64,000 nt of DNA from Histoplasma ohiense (GCA_017607445.1 JAEVHH010000001.1:5704001-5768000), one strand, 5' to 3'; counted from the stretch's first letter, positions 46,164 through 59,690 are shown. A program made the numbers and translations. Notes: generated from the sequence alone by a model not told the origin.

Positions 46164-49100
46164 TTAAGATGTACTTCGACCTTCCTGCTCCTTTGCTGGG
46201 GGTTTTGACACCTCAATGGCTGGTTGGGACTTGACCATGGGAGGGGAGGAGGGATTCGATGGCGGCGATGTAGCCAGGTTATCTTCATTATTCAAGGCGG
46301 CAAGAGCACTGGAGTAGGGAAAAGAAGAGACGGAGAGGGAACAAATTAGCCATTCCAGTCCATATATGGTATGTAGGAAAAGCCCTAGATGTGGATCGTG
46401 CTGTATTTCTTGGGGGGCTTGGGGGTCTGCAATCCTCACCTGAATGCATTTACTGAGGATGCAGCCTCCTTGTCGTCCTTTTTATCCTTACCGCCTGGTG
46501 GAGTACCAGTACGGCTGCTTGCGCCGCTGTCTTCGCCACCACGGACAAGGTTGCCGCCAGGTCCAAGATTTTTACGGCCGCTGCTGCTCCGGGAACCAAA
46601 CATGCTGGAAGGTCCAAAGGACATCGGTTGGTTCGTGTTCCTGGTGGTCTTCAGTCGGCGGAGATCGTCGCTGCCAACCTTGCTTGATGCAAAGTCGGGA
46701 GGCGGAGCTTGACTTCCGTAACCACCAGAGAAGTTCCGTGAATCTCCTCGGCCCATTGGCATCCGACCACTTCTGCTGGCTTGTTGGCGCAGGCGTTCCA
46801 TTTCTTGTTCTTGCTGAGCACGGGCAGCCTATAAAAGACAGGTTAGCGGGTGGAACCTTTTTTGACCCAATAAAATATCATACTGGTGATTACTGACAGC
46901 TTCTCTAATCTCAACGATTGTCTTGGGACCCTTATCGCCATCTTTCGACATCCACCCAGCTTTACGTAAATCGACAATGTCCTGAAAACTATTAGCATCC
47001 GACTCCATAAGAGAAGGAGAAATGAATCTTCCCCGGGATTGCGAAACATACCATAAGCATGAACTTAAGACGGCTGGCAAGGCCAGGAGTTTCCATCATC
47101 ATGCTGATCCGCACGAAGTATGCATCCATCATACCATGACCCTTCTCAGAGTTGTCAAGGCTGTATCCGATCGTTCGTAGCAGACTCGTCAAGCTCTCCA
47201 CTTCGGCTTCCTCAGGAATACCCTCATAATCAACCAATTTCTTCACACACTGGTGCATGATTCTCTCAGTTAACATGCCGAGTTTGTACAATTCACCAAT
47301 AAACTTAACCAAGCCAAGACCTCGCCGCTTGGCGGCAGCTGCAGCATAATATTCATCAGACATCATCGCAGCCTCCTCGGTGACACCTTCAGGCTTTTCG
47401 GGGAGATTTATTTTCCAACCCCGCTCGAATTCTTCTTGGCAGCGATTGAGAAGGTATTTTCGGAACAAACTGCCACCAGTGACAACATTGCCTTGTTTAT
47501 CCCTGATATTTTCGTCCTTGATTTCAGGGCTCATGGAATCTAGCATACGTTTGCAGAATTTAGCGTACATTGGAGCCCAGTGGGCTTCATCTGTGGCCTT
47601 CTCGAAGGTAAGTTGGATTACTTGTCGGAGTGTACGCCCATCTGATTCATCTTTGGACTGTCCCACAATTTCAAGTATCTGATCAGAAATACGATCGAAC
47701 TTCTCGGGTGTCATCTTGTTCAAATTAGCTTTAACCTTCCGTTGCACAACATCCGGTGGCATGTGTCCATCGCCACCAAGAGCAGGGCCAGAGAGGCTCT
47801 GTCCAATGCTGCGTGGTTTCCATCCAGTCTGAGACGGAACCAGTGGCTTTATGTCCAAGTTAGCAGTGAGTGGCATGGTCTTGTTATTGGTTTCTTCCTC
47901 CTTCCTCGACACTTTATCCCGCTTGCTTCCTGAGCGCTGGCCTCGGTGACTGCCAGCGCGTGGGGATGGCATCTGCTGCATAGTCGATGAACTAGAACGG
48001 CTCATAGGCGAACTTCCAAGAGGAAGGCCACCGGGGCCACGAGAAAAGTGACCAAAAGGATTTGCCATAGATGGTCCATGGCCTCCAGTTGCCATAGGGA
48101 ACCCATCCCGACCAATACCTGCAGGGGGCAACGTTTGCGAACGTCCGGGAGTTTGGGCAAATTTACCCATGACGGCGTTGGGGAAAGAAGCTTGGATTCC
48201 TGGACGAGAGGCGGCTCGTCCGCTACCTATGATTGGAGTTCGAGCGGATCCGGGGCGCGAAGAACTATCTATACTATCTCCAACAGTCTCCCGAACACGG
48301 CTGTCCCAATCGATTGATGGTTTCTCTTTGAAAACGGACTGGAATTGGAGTAGGAATTCTTTGTTATACTTAAATTTACGGTCGACTGGAGCGTTTGCGT
48401 TCAGAGCAGGATTAGGAGAGACGATTGCGGGAGGGTAGGTGATCTTGCTAGGATCCTCGAGGAATCGGGCGGTCTGTAGGGACTTCATTGCTGCGCTTGG
48501 CTGGGGTGGCTCGACAGTTTTCGTAGTTTCCAGCTTCAATGCAGCAGGCTTGTCCCGCTTTCCGCCGCTAGCAGGTTTGGAGGGCGGGCCCATGGAGATA
48601 TCTGATACGGGTGTGGCAGCTCCGCTTTCGGCAGGGGTTCGAATGATGGGGCTCTCGGTTGCGGAAGGGGGAGATTGAGCGCCCTTATTTTTGAGGGAAG
48701 CAAACAAATCTGTCCGCTCTTTCTTGGCACCCTCCTCCTCGCCCTGTTCGAGTTTGCGGATTCGAGCTTCTTCCGCAGCCTCCGCTTCTTGTTCAGCTTT
48801 CTTAAGGTTGGCGATGTAAGCCTCATGGTCTTCTTTCTCTTTGAGAGCTTTCTCTTCCTGCTGTTTCCTCTTCTTTTCTGCATACGCTTTCTCAGCTGCA
48901 GCTTCTTTCTCAGCTAACTCCTTTTCCAATGCGTCCCAATCAATCTCATCTTCGGCTGATGCAGCTTCAACAGGAGCCTTTGGAGCTTCCGGTTTGACTT
49001 CTTTGGCCGCTGCTTCTTGTCGCTCTTGTTCCTTTTCCTTCTCCGTTGCAGCAGCCTTCTCGGCCTCCTCAGCAGCCTTCTTTCCCTCTGCCTCCTTACG

Positions 49101-51260
49101 AGCCTTGGCTTCAGCTTCTTCCTTCTCCTTCCGTTGCATCTCAGCTTTTTCAGCTTCTTCCCTCTTACGAGCTTCAGCTTCAGCCCTGACCTTTTGAGCG
49201 ATAGCGTCTTGGAAGGACTGCTTTTTCTCCTCTCCTGTCATGGACTTCGAGTCTGACCTTTCATGTTCAGCACGGCTTCCAGTACGAGGAGGCGGGGTCG
49301 AAGCTGGTGTATTACCACCTAGCTTGACAGGCGAAGGCGTTGTCCGAGGTTGGGATGTCGATTGTTTGAGAAAGTTCATCTCCTTACCGCTATCGGGATC
49401 CTTAATGACAACAGAACTCTTCTTGGTTGGTACTACAAACTGAGATTTTTGCACTGGACTGCTAGTGGATCGAGTCGCATTGAAAGAAGGCCCTTGTGTC
49501 ATTGGTACGGATTGTTGGGCCGGTCCTAGACTTGAGCCTGGCCGATCCGGGCCCGAAACCTGCGAGGGAGATCGTGAAAGTGGGGTTGCTTGTGGAGGTG
49601 GATGGCCTTGGTTGCTATATTGGGCCTGCATATAAGGGGCTTGGGGTGGGTGCGGTACATTCATAGCGGCGCGAGGCGACGGGGGGGCTATGTACTGGAA
49701 CTGGCCTTGAGGCATATTATATGGCGACGGTTGGTAATAATAATTAGGATCATAGCCCTGAGCAACGAATCCCTGAGATTTAATCATTGTCAGATACTGT
49801 TCAAAATGACCACTCTCTGGTGACAGTGTCGGGGGTTGGGGGTACTGAAATTGGGCTTGGGGAGTAAAGTGTCGTTGAGCATTTTGATGTTTAAAACGGG
49901 GGCCATTGTGTTTATGGGATAAAGAAGAACGACGATTAGAATATTTAGGGGGGTAAGAAGATTGTTGCTTTACTTGTTGAGGGCCCATATGAGTAGGGTA
50001 TCCGCCAAAATGCTGGGCCTGCATTTGCGTGTTCGCCATGGGAACTTGGGACATTGGGGGGGTCGCGGGGTTCACGTTGGAAAGGGCAGGGCTTCGGGCA
50101 GCCTGACGGGGCGAATGTGGGAAGGGACCTAGCGATCGCTGGTTATGGCCATGGAATCCCATATTGGGCCCGCCCCGTGGTTGGTTGGGGGTCGACCTGT
50201 ACGTCGGGCCTGGAGAGTTATATCCCATTGGTTGATGGGGTTGTCCGTAGCTTCTTCCTCGACCACTATGACCGTAGCCACCGCGTCCTGGAGGACCTCC
50301 TGGCATACCATGATTTCCCATGTCTCCATGTGCGGAGTGTGTTGATTCACGTCGAAAGTGGGAAGACTGGGCATTTGGACCCATAGGGCCCTGAGGAACA
50401 GGTCGCATATTCGGCCGCTGAATACGCAGTGTCAGTATAAATCCTTGTTTGAACGGGGCAGATCTTGTTCAAATAGATATAAAAGCAAACAATGAAATCG
50501 ATCGATCTTACGTTCATATCACCCGGTTCGCTACCAAAGCTGCCAAAGTTAAGATTATTACCTGGCCCTTGTAGCGACGATGGTGGCCGTCCGCCACTCG
50601 CTATAGGTTGAGGAATGGGGGAGGGAGATGTCTGTGGGGAAGTTGTGCGAGGATTCATAGATGGATTGACACCTAGAGTAGACTGGGGTTGGTTTGGAAG
50701 CGATGCAGGATTGTTCATAGGAGCCCCCTGGGAGTCCATTGAACCGAATCGCAGATTATTTGCGCGGCCTGAAGCGCCAGCCGGGCCTCCATTCGGGATT
50801 AAATTAGGATTGATAGTGACAGAAGTTTTCCTGTCGTGTAAAGACGGGTTTGGAGCGGTGTTTCCGTTGACGATGGTCAAGCCACCGGCGACCTGGGGTG
50901 CTGGATGCTGCATGTGTTTTCCGTTCAGAGAGACAGAAGGCGACTTTCCATGCTGAGGCGCTTGAGTAGGCGCACTTCCGCCAATCGTTGAAGTTGCCGC
51001 TTCGACGGTAACGGTCTGCAAAGAAGATTTCTTTGTCGCGTTAGCAACCTTAGAGAGCATGGGAATGAATGGTGTTCAAGAAGGGGGTGCAATTCTGCAA
51101 AATCCATTTCACTTCCACACTTTTTCTTTTCTTCTTCGTTGTCCTTTTGCTTTGATTTTCAACTCACCGATTGAATGGGAGAGTGACCCTGCGAGACGGC
51201 CGAACTGCTGGTACTCTGTCCCTGTGGTTGAAGGCCTGATGTCTGTGAGATCGATGTCAT
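46164..51260 (-). CDS. Translation initiation factor eIF4G
   Basis: Six exons on the minus strand: 51260-51168, 51048-50512, 50417-47052, 46981-46898, 46828-46440 and 46308-46164, giving 1537 residues. eIF4G is the scaffold of cytoplasmic eIF4F, bridging cap-bound eIF4E, eIF4A and poly(A)-binding protein. The N-terminal 450 residues are Pro/Gln/Ser-rich. A long acidic-basic coiled-coil-like region follows (EEAEKAEMQRKEKEEAEAKA). The eIF4E-binding motif Y-x4-L-Leu is visible as KYNKEFLLQFQ. The MIF4G domain lies at about residues 1090-1350 (LNKMTPEKFDRISDQILEIV, FVRISMMMETPGLASRLKFM, then DIVDLRKAGW across an intron). The C-terminus is low-complexity; no MA3 or W2 domains are seen, as in yeast eIF4G. 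The first intron (51167-51049) is the least certain join; its acceptor TCTCTAAG could be misplaced. Confidence 0.93.
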
Positions 51261-52839
51261 TACACGGTAGTCTGCGCAAAGAGTCGCCGGAACAAGGTGA
51301 AATAAATGAAAATTATTAGGCGCAAGAAACGTTCAAGAAACAAGCCGGGAAGATATGGCGCCCAGCAGATTCCAGATCCGGCTCGAGACGAGGGGGGGAA
51401 ATAAAAACAGCTGTTAAAATAGCAAATCGTAAAAACTGCGCGATGGAGCAAAGACGATGCAACAAAGTCGATGAAGGCTAAAAAAAAATAGATATTGCCT
51501 TGTCGTAGGAACGTGTCAACCAACAGAGGATATGGTTTGGCACACAAAACCTAACCCACACAAAGCGAGCGGAGAGTCAGTCTTCTTCTTTCTTTGACTA
51601 AAGAATGCCCAGAGCATCCGCGCACACGGATTGACGAAAAAATCACGAGTCGCAATACCACTGAGCATCCTTTGAATCGACCTGCAACGGCAAAAGCTGA
51701 GGCACAGAAGAGAAAGAGCAAGTACCTGGTGAGATGGATCAGCGAGACACCCGAATAAAGGAGTGGCTGTAAAAATCCGCACACCACCACCGCAAAGCGG
51801 AAGACGGGATTTTCAAAAAAGCGACGGATGGAACAGAGGAGACTGAACTATCCGCGATCGTCCTGCTTCAGAAAAAGAAGAGGATCCGCCGGTAAATCAA
51901 AATTTGATGTGTTGTGATGATGAGGAGGGGGTTGAAGGGTGGCAAGAGGAAGAGGAAGAGGAAGAAGAAGAAGAGAAGACCAGACTTGAGGTCGTTGCCA
52001 GAAACGAGAAGGTTGGAATTTTTTTTTTTCGTGGTCTGGTATCAAGGATGTACGGTCACGGTATTGGACAATACAGCCGCTCGGGTCTGTGAGGTGAAAC
52101 GACCCAAGGCCAGCCGCTGCCCACGCCAGAGAATGGGCCCAGAAAGGGCATCTAAGCCGCATCCGTGGCGTCATAACAGGGCCCGTACCAATACGCTTCG
52201 TACTGTACTCTCATTACACGTTTTCACAGCGGCCCGAAGGGGGATCCAAGTCCGGATACAAGGTCATTACCTGTATATCGTATTGTCGATTGTCACAGAC
52301 CAATGAGAACAATACAACAAAAAAGGCAGCATTATTACTGAGAGATTCTGTATTGATTCAATTCTTATTGGCAGTAATCCGTATATCATTATTTGTTAGT
52401 CCTGTGAATGGGAAAAGCCCCATAAAGAAAGCTGCCTATTTTATTGTTTTTGCGCCTATTGTTTTAGGCCCACAAGTGGCATGAATGTTCTGATTATGAG
52501 GCTGGAATTTTGACGAAATTTTGAAATTCCTGAACGTATTTGGCATCAACTTCGTCATGATTAACTACTAGGTATTGTTGTTTATTGAAATTTCTCCGAT
52601 GATTCTGATATCATACTGCCTAGGTCCCAACCACATTCGATGCATTACTAGCACATGAAGCTCATAAAAGCGTTTCTTCAAATCCGCATATCGGCCTTCA
52701 TAGAATTGCTACATATAACATACATATAACTACCAGTACCAGTATCTGTCTCGAATTTCCGATACTTGCCTTGCTATCATATTATATCTCCTGTCCAAGC
52801 TTTCAAAAAGCACTGGCAAAAAAGCAAAAATGGTCAAAC
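51261..52839. promoter_or_regulatory. eIF4G upstream region with pyrimidine-rich tracts
   Basis: On the minus strand (direction of eIF4G) it has CT-rich tracts; the clearest is the GAAGAG-type run on the plus strand at 51944-51981. Pyrimidine-rich stretches upstream of fungal genes often mark strong promoters or 5' leaders. Extra non-coding leader exons cannot be excluded. The left 900 bp are GC-richer than the right 700 bp. No other gene is supported. Confidence 0.4.
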
Positions 52840-53404
52840 TTATAAGCAAGCTAACCAAACTCCTATACGGAAGGAAGGCAAGGGAGTTAAATAAACCATT
52901 ATCCTATTTTGTATTGTGTCTGTTTGAGGGAAGGAAAATAGGGCTTCATTATTTATTTCCCCGATTTCTCCCCTCCTGGCAAGGAGGACAGTAGTTTCGC
53001 CGACCATCAAGCCTACCATCGGCTCTCCGTCTGGGAAAATAATGAACATTGGCTTCTCCCATTTGTCTCCAGCAGCAGGAATCATATGACTGCACATTCT
53101 GTGGCTTCCAAATGAGGGCGCGACGATGATGCTTGAAAAGACGCGTTTTCCCCCTTGAGAATCTTCGAGAGGAGGGGTGGGCTTGAAATGAGGCGTGGGA
53201 ACTGGGCGCCTTCAACTTAGAGAGCTTTGACATGATCCAAACAATCACGAACAGGGGTTACCTGATAGGGATGTTGAAAAGAATAGCGGAGGTCCCCGAT
53301 ATACGGCAATCGTGAACGGAGGAGAGAAAATGTGAGCAACAGCTGTTATATTTATCCTATCGTTGGCTATGAAGCAACAGCTCTACCTGACAAGATGATG
53401 AAAT
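52840..53404 (-). CDS. Weak candidate gene, unrecognised
   Basis: One minus-strand frame, 53210-52840, reads protein-like: RRPVPTPHFKPTPPLEDSQ, RVFSSIIVAPSFGSHRMCSH, MFIIFPDGEPMVGLMVGET and VLLARRGEIGE, with a stop at 52840-52842. A 52-nt intron (GTAACC donor at 53261, AAG acceptor at 53210) would join it to an upstream piece, HDCRISGTSAILFNIPI. No start codon or further exons are convincing. Third codon positions in the best stretch are GC-rich, as in real genes here. I do not recognise the sequence; it may be a partial, decayed or mis-joined gene. An alternative overlapping frame starting at ATG 53230 is basic and less protein-like. Confidence 0.3.
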
Positions 53405-54338
53405 TCATATATATATCTAGATATAGGTTTTCCTATCCGATGATCTTCTCAATTAGTTCTCCCGGGATATCCCTACACTTCCACAAATATTTGCACAGCT
53501 AAATTGAAAACAGAGGCATGTGTTTTAAAGTTCCGGAATTTTCACTAGTCGGCGGAGAGCTCTCGAGGAAAGTGGGTCGGCAGACTTCATATTAGTTATG
53601 GAAAGATTTTGTGTTTGATTGTCATGGATATATTATAAAACCACCGGAGACTTCCACCAGCTTCACTCTTGGGTCCCAAATAAATTGCAAAACAGGAATA
53701 TGTTTGCCGAGCTTGAACGCTATATGCCACGCATTGCAAGGGAGAAGTAGGGAGGGAGATTGCCCGTCCGTAGCTTTATATCAAGTCTTGTATGACAACC
53801 TCTCAAGAGCAGAAAATATAATCACGTTTCCGAAAGGAAATAAGTTAACTCGGGGGCGATGCGAATTCTTCTCATGAGGGCTCTCTGTTCCACTTTATCT
53901 CAGTGCCGAATTATCCACTGGTTTCAGCAACACAGTTATCTGTCTTCCTAAGCAGATGGTGATGAGGGATGCCAATAGCTAACTAGTTAGTAGATAAACG
54001 TCCCTCCCCATCAGCTATTTATTGGCTTAACTTCTTTTCGCTTTTCTTTTTCACACAAGCAACAGAGAACACCGCCACACTTCACCCATTTTCGATTGGG
54101 ATGAGCACAAGCGGATTCATTTCCGCCATTACACCCTATTCACAAACATATCCACGCCGTGCCCGCAGCCACCGATGGATATAACGATTTCACACATGGC
54201 TTCTGAAGTAGATGGTATGGGTGGATGAAGGGGCGCTTATCCGGGTGGCCAATATCAAATAGGGGGGAGGGGAATATCAGTTCGCTTGGGGGGTAGTAGC
54301 AACTTGAAGCAAGATAGAAGAAAGATAGAATGTAACAA

Positions 54339-54361
54339 TTTTTTTTTTTTTTTTTTTTTTT
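54339..54361. repeat. 23-nt poly(T) tract
   Basis: Uninterrupted T run in AT-rich spacer. No retroelement or target-site duplication is visible around it. Confidence 0.95.
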
Positions 54362-55438
54362 GAAAATATCGGTGCCTTTATATACTTATTCTCGAAGATT
54401 CAAATATCTCAAAATTTCGCGTCTCCAACTATCTCACCACCAGAGCAGATTACTCCAGCTATCAATAAGAGTGCCTGCGGATGAGCCACTGTTGTCCTCA
54501 ATGCTTGCCGGCGGGAGTTCCCAGCGCTTATTTAGTGCAACCCTGTAACTATATAAGACCTAATATTGACCAAGAGATGCCGCAGACTATGCCTTCAATA
54601 AACATGTTTACTATCAAACTGTTAAAACACCATGCTCATAGAAATACCCTGGACTGGATTGGGCCCACCTTACGGATTGATCCTTTGGTGCAAGCAAAAA
54701 ACCCCCCCATGTTATTTTGTTCCATCCACAATGGCAATCATGATATGGTTTGAACTTGTAATAATGTTGAAGGTCCCAAGTTGCACGCATGACAATATAA
54801 GGTCAAGACATCCCAAATGGCAATTCTCTGCTTGTTTCCTTTTCCTGTCTAATGTACGGTTTCATGCATTCACCTCCCATTTCCCGCTATTATCCCAGGC
54901 TAAGTTTGTAGGGTAAGTGTACAGTACATTCAGGGTATTATCACCAGCTTTTGGGAGCATGCCCTTCCGGGGGAGAGAATGCTAGTAAACTTACGATAAG
55001 CGGGAATACTTATGGTGAAGGAAGGAGTCTTATATCAGGTACCATGGCACATTGCTGGCATTCTCTACCTCCTGCTCCTATAAAGTTCAAAGATAGAAAA
55101 GGGGCGGGAGAAAAGTATTAAGAAATGAGGTGATGGGTAGAAAGGAGATTGATCAATCCACCCATCATCACAGTTACAAAAGCAAGTTAATAAAAGGTGG
55201 GAAAATCCCAAATTGTTCTTACATTGTTTTCATAAAATTAACCAAAAATTTTCTTTTTCCCCCTTCGTTTTCCCAGGTAAAAACAGAATAGACACTACCT
55301 CCCGTTAAGAGGCTCCAAAGGGAAGAAAAATCATGCGGGCAAAAGAGAAAATAAAGTGAAGTAGTTTTTTAACTTTGAGAATATTTTCCCTTTTCAATTT
55401 CGATACATTTTTTTTCTTAATAATAAAGAAGAAGAAGG

Positions 55439-55459
55439 GCAGCAGCAGCAGCAGCAGCA
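55439..55459. repeat. (GCA)n trinucleotide repeat
   Basis: About seven GCA/CAG units in non-coding sequence 3' of the actin gene. A polyglutamine reading is not supported by a surrounding frame. Confidence 0.85.
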
Positions 55460-55999
55460 ATCAACCAAGTAACAGGCTTCGATTTTTGGCAGACTTGGGA
55501 CTTGGGACATTGAATTTTGATTTGAAATAGGGTGTGAGGAGGGAAAATATTTTGCTTTTGGTCTGTCTGTCTGAATGTAGGTATGTATGTATATTCGTTT
55601 GATGGGCGGGAGGTTTGTAAGATGACAGCTTGAGAGGTTTATCTGGGGCATACTCTATGAAAATCAACCAACCAATCAATCAGATCGTCCAGGTCGTAGA
55701 AATGGGAGGAAGAAAATTTGGATACGTAGAGAAGGAGATGATTGGGGGAAAATTGTTATGAAAAATCATGTAGTTACAAGCTGTTTTCTCGTAATTTTGA
55801 TTTTGGTTTTTTTTTCTTTCTTTTTATTGATTAAGATATATAAAAATAAAATGGAAAGAAAGAAAGCTTCACACCCTTCCTAAAAGTAAAAACAATAGCT
55901 GCAACAACTGCAACGACAACAACGAAAACCTAGCATCTCTTTTAATAACAGAAAATAAACACACACTAAAGGTAGAAAGCAAACGCAAATCCCCATACC

Positions 56000-57794
56000 T
56001 TAGAAGCACTTGCGGTGGACGATGGAAGGTCCGGACTCGTCGTACTCCTGCTTCGAGATCCACATTTGCTGGAAGGTCGAGAGGGAGGCCAGAATGGAAC
56101 CACCGATCCAGACGGAGTATTTACGTTCAGGCGGGGCAATAATCTTAACCTTCATCGACGAGGGTGCGAGAGCGGTAATCTCCTTCTGCATACGGTCAGA
56201 GATACCGGGGTACATGGTGGTGCCGCCAGACTAGATCAGTTAGTTAGTATTATTGCTAGCGATATATGTAATAAGGTATATATTTATATAACTCACCATG
56301 ACGATGTTGCCGTAGAGATCCTTTCGGACATCAACGTCGCACTTCATGATGGCATTGTACGTAGTGGCGTGGATGCCGCCGCTTTCAAGGCCTAGGACAC
56401 TGGGTTGGAAGAGGGCCTCTGGAGCGCGGAATCGCTCGTTACCAATGGTGATAACCTGGCCGTCAGGGAGCTCGTAGGACTTCTCCAAGCTGGAGGATTG
56501 AGAGGCAGTCTGTATCTCCTGTTGGAAGTCGAGCGCGACGTAGCAGAGCTTCTCCTTGATATCGCGGACGATTTCACGCTCAGCAGTGGTAGAGAAAGAA
56601 TAACCACGCTCAGCCAGGATCTTCATGAGGTAGTTGGTCAAATCACGGCCAGCCATGTCGATACGAGAAATAGCGTGCGGAAGAGCGAAACCCTCGTAGA
56701 TTGGAACGACGTGGGTCACACCATCACCGGAGTCGAGAACGATACCAGTGGTACGACCGGAGGCGTAAAGAGAAAGGACGGCCTGGATGGAGACGTAGAA
56801 GGCAGGGGCGTTGAAAGTTTCGAAGACGATCTGGGTCATCTTCTCACGGTTCGATTTGGGATTGATAGGAGCCTCGGTCAACAGAACAGGGTGTTCCTCA
56901 GGAGCGACACGGAGTTCGTTGTAGAAGGTGTGATGCCAGATCTTTTCCATATCATCCCAGTTCGTGACGACACCGTGCTCAATGGGGTATCTAAGGGTAA
57001 GGATACCACGCTTGGATTGTGCTTCATCACCAACATAGGAGTCCTTCTGGCCCATACCAATCATAATACTGCGACGGGGGTTAGTTTCCTTTGTTCCCAT
57101 ATTTCATTCGCTTTCACAAGAATTGGTAGGATCCGCGGGGGGGAGGGGGGGGAATAATATTACCCATGATGGCGAGGACGGCCGACAATCGAAGCTATTA
57201 AGTGTCAGCAAGGAAATAATTACAAACGTAACAAAACCATAGGGTAAGGACTTGGGTGGAAAAGACTTACGGAAGACAGCTCGCGGAGCATCATCGCCAG
57301 CGAAACCGGCCTTGCACATACCGGATCTACAGTCAAGGTTTCTCAGTCAGCATTGTAGAACCAGATCCTCTCGCCCGCCTAAAATTGGAAAGCAAACATA
57401 ATTTCCTCAAGCCCACAATCCATCCCCTCCGCAAGACACGGGAGAGGGAGCAAGCTGTGTCAAGTAACAACAAGGTTGAGGGGGGGGAGGCAGCATTTCG
57501 ATATTGTGGACTGGATAAGGGGATTTCATTTGTGTGGTGCGTAGTGCGCAGTAGTGCGTGCAAACTAGACGTGGACACAGCAACACGGAGGAGGAGAGTT
57601 GAATCCGGGAGGGAGGGACAGGGAGGAAATGGAACACATACCCATTGTCGATAACGAGGGCAGCGACTTCTTCTATACGGGTTCGAGAGAGAGAATATTA
57701 GAGGTTTCCTTTAAAGAGGGGAGATCAGGGAGAGGCGAGGAAAAGCGAGGAGGGGAAACTGGAGGGTTGACCAAGCGTGAAACTTACCCTCCAT
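56000..57794 (-). CDS. ACT1: Actin
   Basis: Six exons on the minus strand: 57794-57788 (7 nt, ATGGAGG), 57672-57642, 57326-57271, 57194-57164, 57068-56297 and 56230-56000. They give exactly 375 residues, the standard actin length. It is the cytoskeletal ATPase for cables, patches and cytokinesis. The protein starts [15 protein letters not shown], with the phosphate-1 loop in [19 protein letters not shown]. It continues [20 protein letters not shown], DNase-loop region [20 protein letters not shown], phosphate-2 loop [14 protein letters not shown], hinge [20 protein letters not shown], and ends with [20 protein letters not shown]. All joins are GT-AG and leave the sequence canonical. Four small exons at the 5' end are typical of ascomycete actin genes. 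It is intact. Confidence 0.98.
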
Positions 57795-59690
57795 TGTGGG
57801 CTACTTAACGAGGTGGCAAAGGAGACAATATAAAGCAAGTAGAAACAGGATACGTTTGGCGAGAGAGGAATGACACGGGAGAAGATGAGGATAGGCGATG
57901 TGGATGGGAGATGGGAGATGAGAAGAGGATGTTGGAGATGTTGGGATTTATGAAGTTGAAGATGAGAGGCGATGGAGAGGTGGAAAGTGGCTGGGGGAGG
58001 ATGTGGTACTGCGCGGTAATATTACGGAACAGAAGGGACTGGTATGTATGTGGTGCCCTAAACACGGCTGCCTTTGGGTGAGACGACGAGGAGGGAACGC
58101 GGCCTCAGGGGAGGTCATTGACGAATCTATGCAGGGAATGCCAGTGCCTACTTCTATCCCTCCAGGCATACACATCTGTACATGGTTTTATTATTTATTA
58201 TTTTTGCATTTTATAATCTCCGGATTGTGTGGACTGTGTCTGTGTTATAATGCGCTGCCCAAGTGGTATCCGTACAGTTATGATTTTATTACGGTATCGT
58301 CCCGGAGGAAGCGCCGCGGGGTCAAAATGGAACATCCAGGGTACTTCTGTCCCCATACAATATCGGTGAGGATGCCTTGTATCAGCTGTGTCAACATCCC
58401 CTCTCGCTCACCAGTCGAGATTTATCACCAGCTGAACAACGGATGAACAATCGATCTGACAGAGACGCCGGCTTGTTGAGTTCAGCCCAACGAAGCCACC
58501 GTTTCTTCCCGCACTCAGTTGACTCCTTATCACCAGCGAGATCTCATCCCATCATCACGCAGGTTGCCCTCTCCAAACATTACCACAAGGCAACCGCCAA
58601 ACAAGGCCGCGCGTTGTGTGCGGCGGCGAAAAATGAATAACCCAAAACCTTATGGAAATGCGGGAACCTAATCTTCTCTCGAAAGGCTCGTTGGAAAACA
58701 CAGGACTTCTCCGCTCTCCCTGAACATGAACTGCAGTGTTACTAGGATGATATCCAACATGTTGTGTTTACGCGACGCTTCCTTAAACACATCCATCCAA
58801 TGACCAGTGACTGGGTGCAACCTCCCTTGCATCATCTTTTCTGCTATCCATCCAGAATAAGGATATTTTTATACATGCCAACATTGTCAAAATTACGCCA
58901 ATGCTCTGGTTAAATCACCCACATCTGGCTGTCCTCGCAACCGGTTCTTGGAGCTGTCAGAGCTCTCAACAAGGAGAAACAAATGGCAAGTCTGATATCA
59001 CAACAGGCATTATTTAAGTCTTCTGGGAATATCTTCGAGCGATACCAGTTATCTCGGGCATGCCATAACATGGACGCCAACTTGATTGAATAGGACGAAA
59101 TGCGTGGACGGGAAAACGCAGTCAGCCAGTCAGCCAGCCAGCAAGCAAGCCAACAAGCGGTCAATTTAACCAGAAACAACATTGCTGCTCGCTTCTTCAT
59201 CAACTAACGATCGTGCATCGGGCGGCTGATTGAAATTAGCTGCCTCTACGTAACCGCCTCTCCCCTGCCATGTCTGATTCCTAAATCACCTTATCGGGAG
59301 AATCGAATCGAAAGCCGATTGTTTCATAATGGTAGGAATCCGAAGTCCGATGTTCTGGTAAACCCTTACATGTCCCCTCAAAAAGAAAAAAAAAAAAAAA
59401 AACTCAATGCCGAAAACATGTCTGGTAGGACTGGGTACAACTTAAATACAATGATAGCGAATATTTTATCTCGGCAAAAGCGCAGTGCTTCCTGAACGAA
59501 TTGCTACCAGAGAGCAAGCGGCATGTAGAAGCTAAGATATGGTCCTCGTGCGCCTGCACGCCATCATTCGAAATCATTTGCACATATACTGAGGATGACA
59601 GTGGATGCTGATCGAACCACTAAGGACTTATATATATGGCATGCATACCTAGAGTTGTATCTTATTTGATAGACCTTAAATGGAGATGAT
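57795..59690. promoter_or_regulatory. Actin upstream region, pyrimidine-rich on the coding strand
   Basis: The first 250 bp (57795-58010) and parts of the actin introns are strongly purine-rich on the plus strand, hence CT-rich in the direction of actin transcription. CT-rich blocks at the start site are known for highly expressed fungal genes. The rest of this spacer holds an A tract (about 59386-59402) and no supported gene. Confidence 0.45.

Larger units (their letters stand above)
53405..55999. other. Intergenic region, no supported gene
   Basis: About 2.6 kb left of the actin stop. It holds a 23-nt T tract (54339-54361), a (GCA)n run (55439-55459) and AT-rich sequence that should include the actin 3' untranslated region. 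Frames at 54360-54916 are not protein-like. Confidence 0.5.

Noticed and set aside
48048..49443. Several plus-strand frames opposite eIF4G, including Ser/Phe-rich ones
   Set aside because: They are antisense images of the charged coiled-coil and low-complexity part of eIF4G.
52949..53230. ATG-started minus-strand frame (MSKLSKLKAPSSHASF)
   Set aside because: Very basic and Arg/His-rich; the overlapping frame is more protein-like, so this one is likely the shadow.
56405..57157. 250-codon plus-strand frame opposite actin
   Set aside because: Antisense shadow caused by actin codon bias; the actin exons explain the stretch completely.
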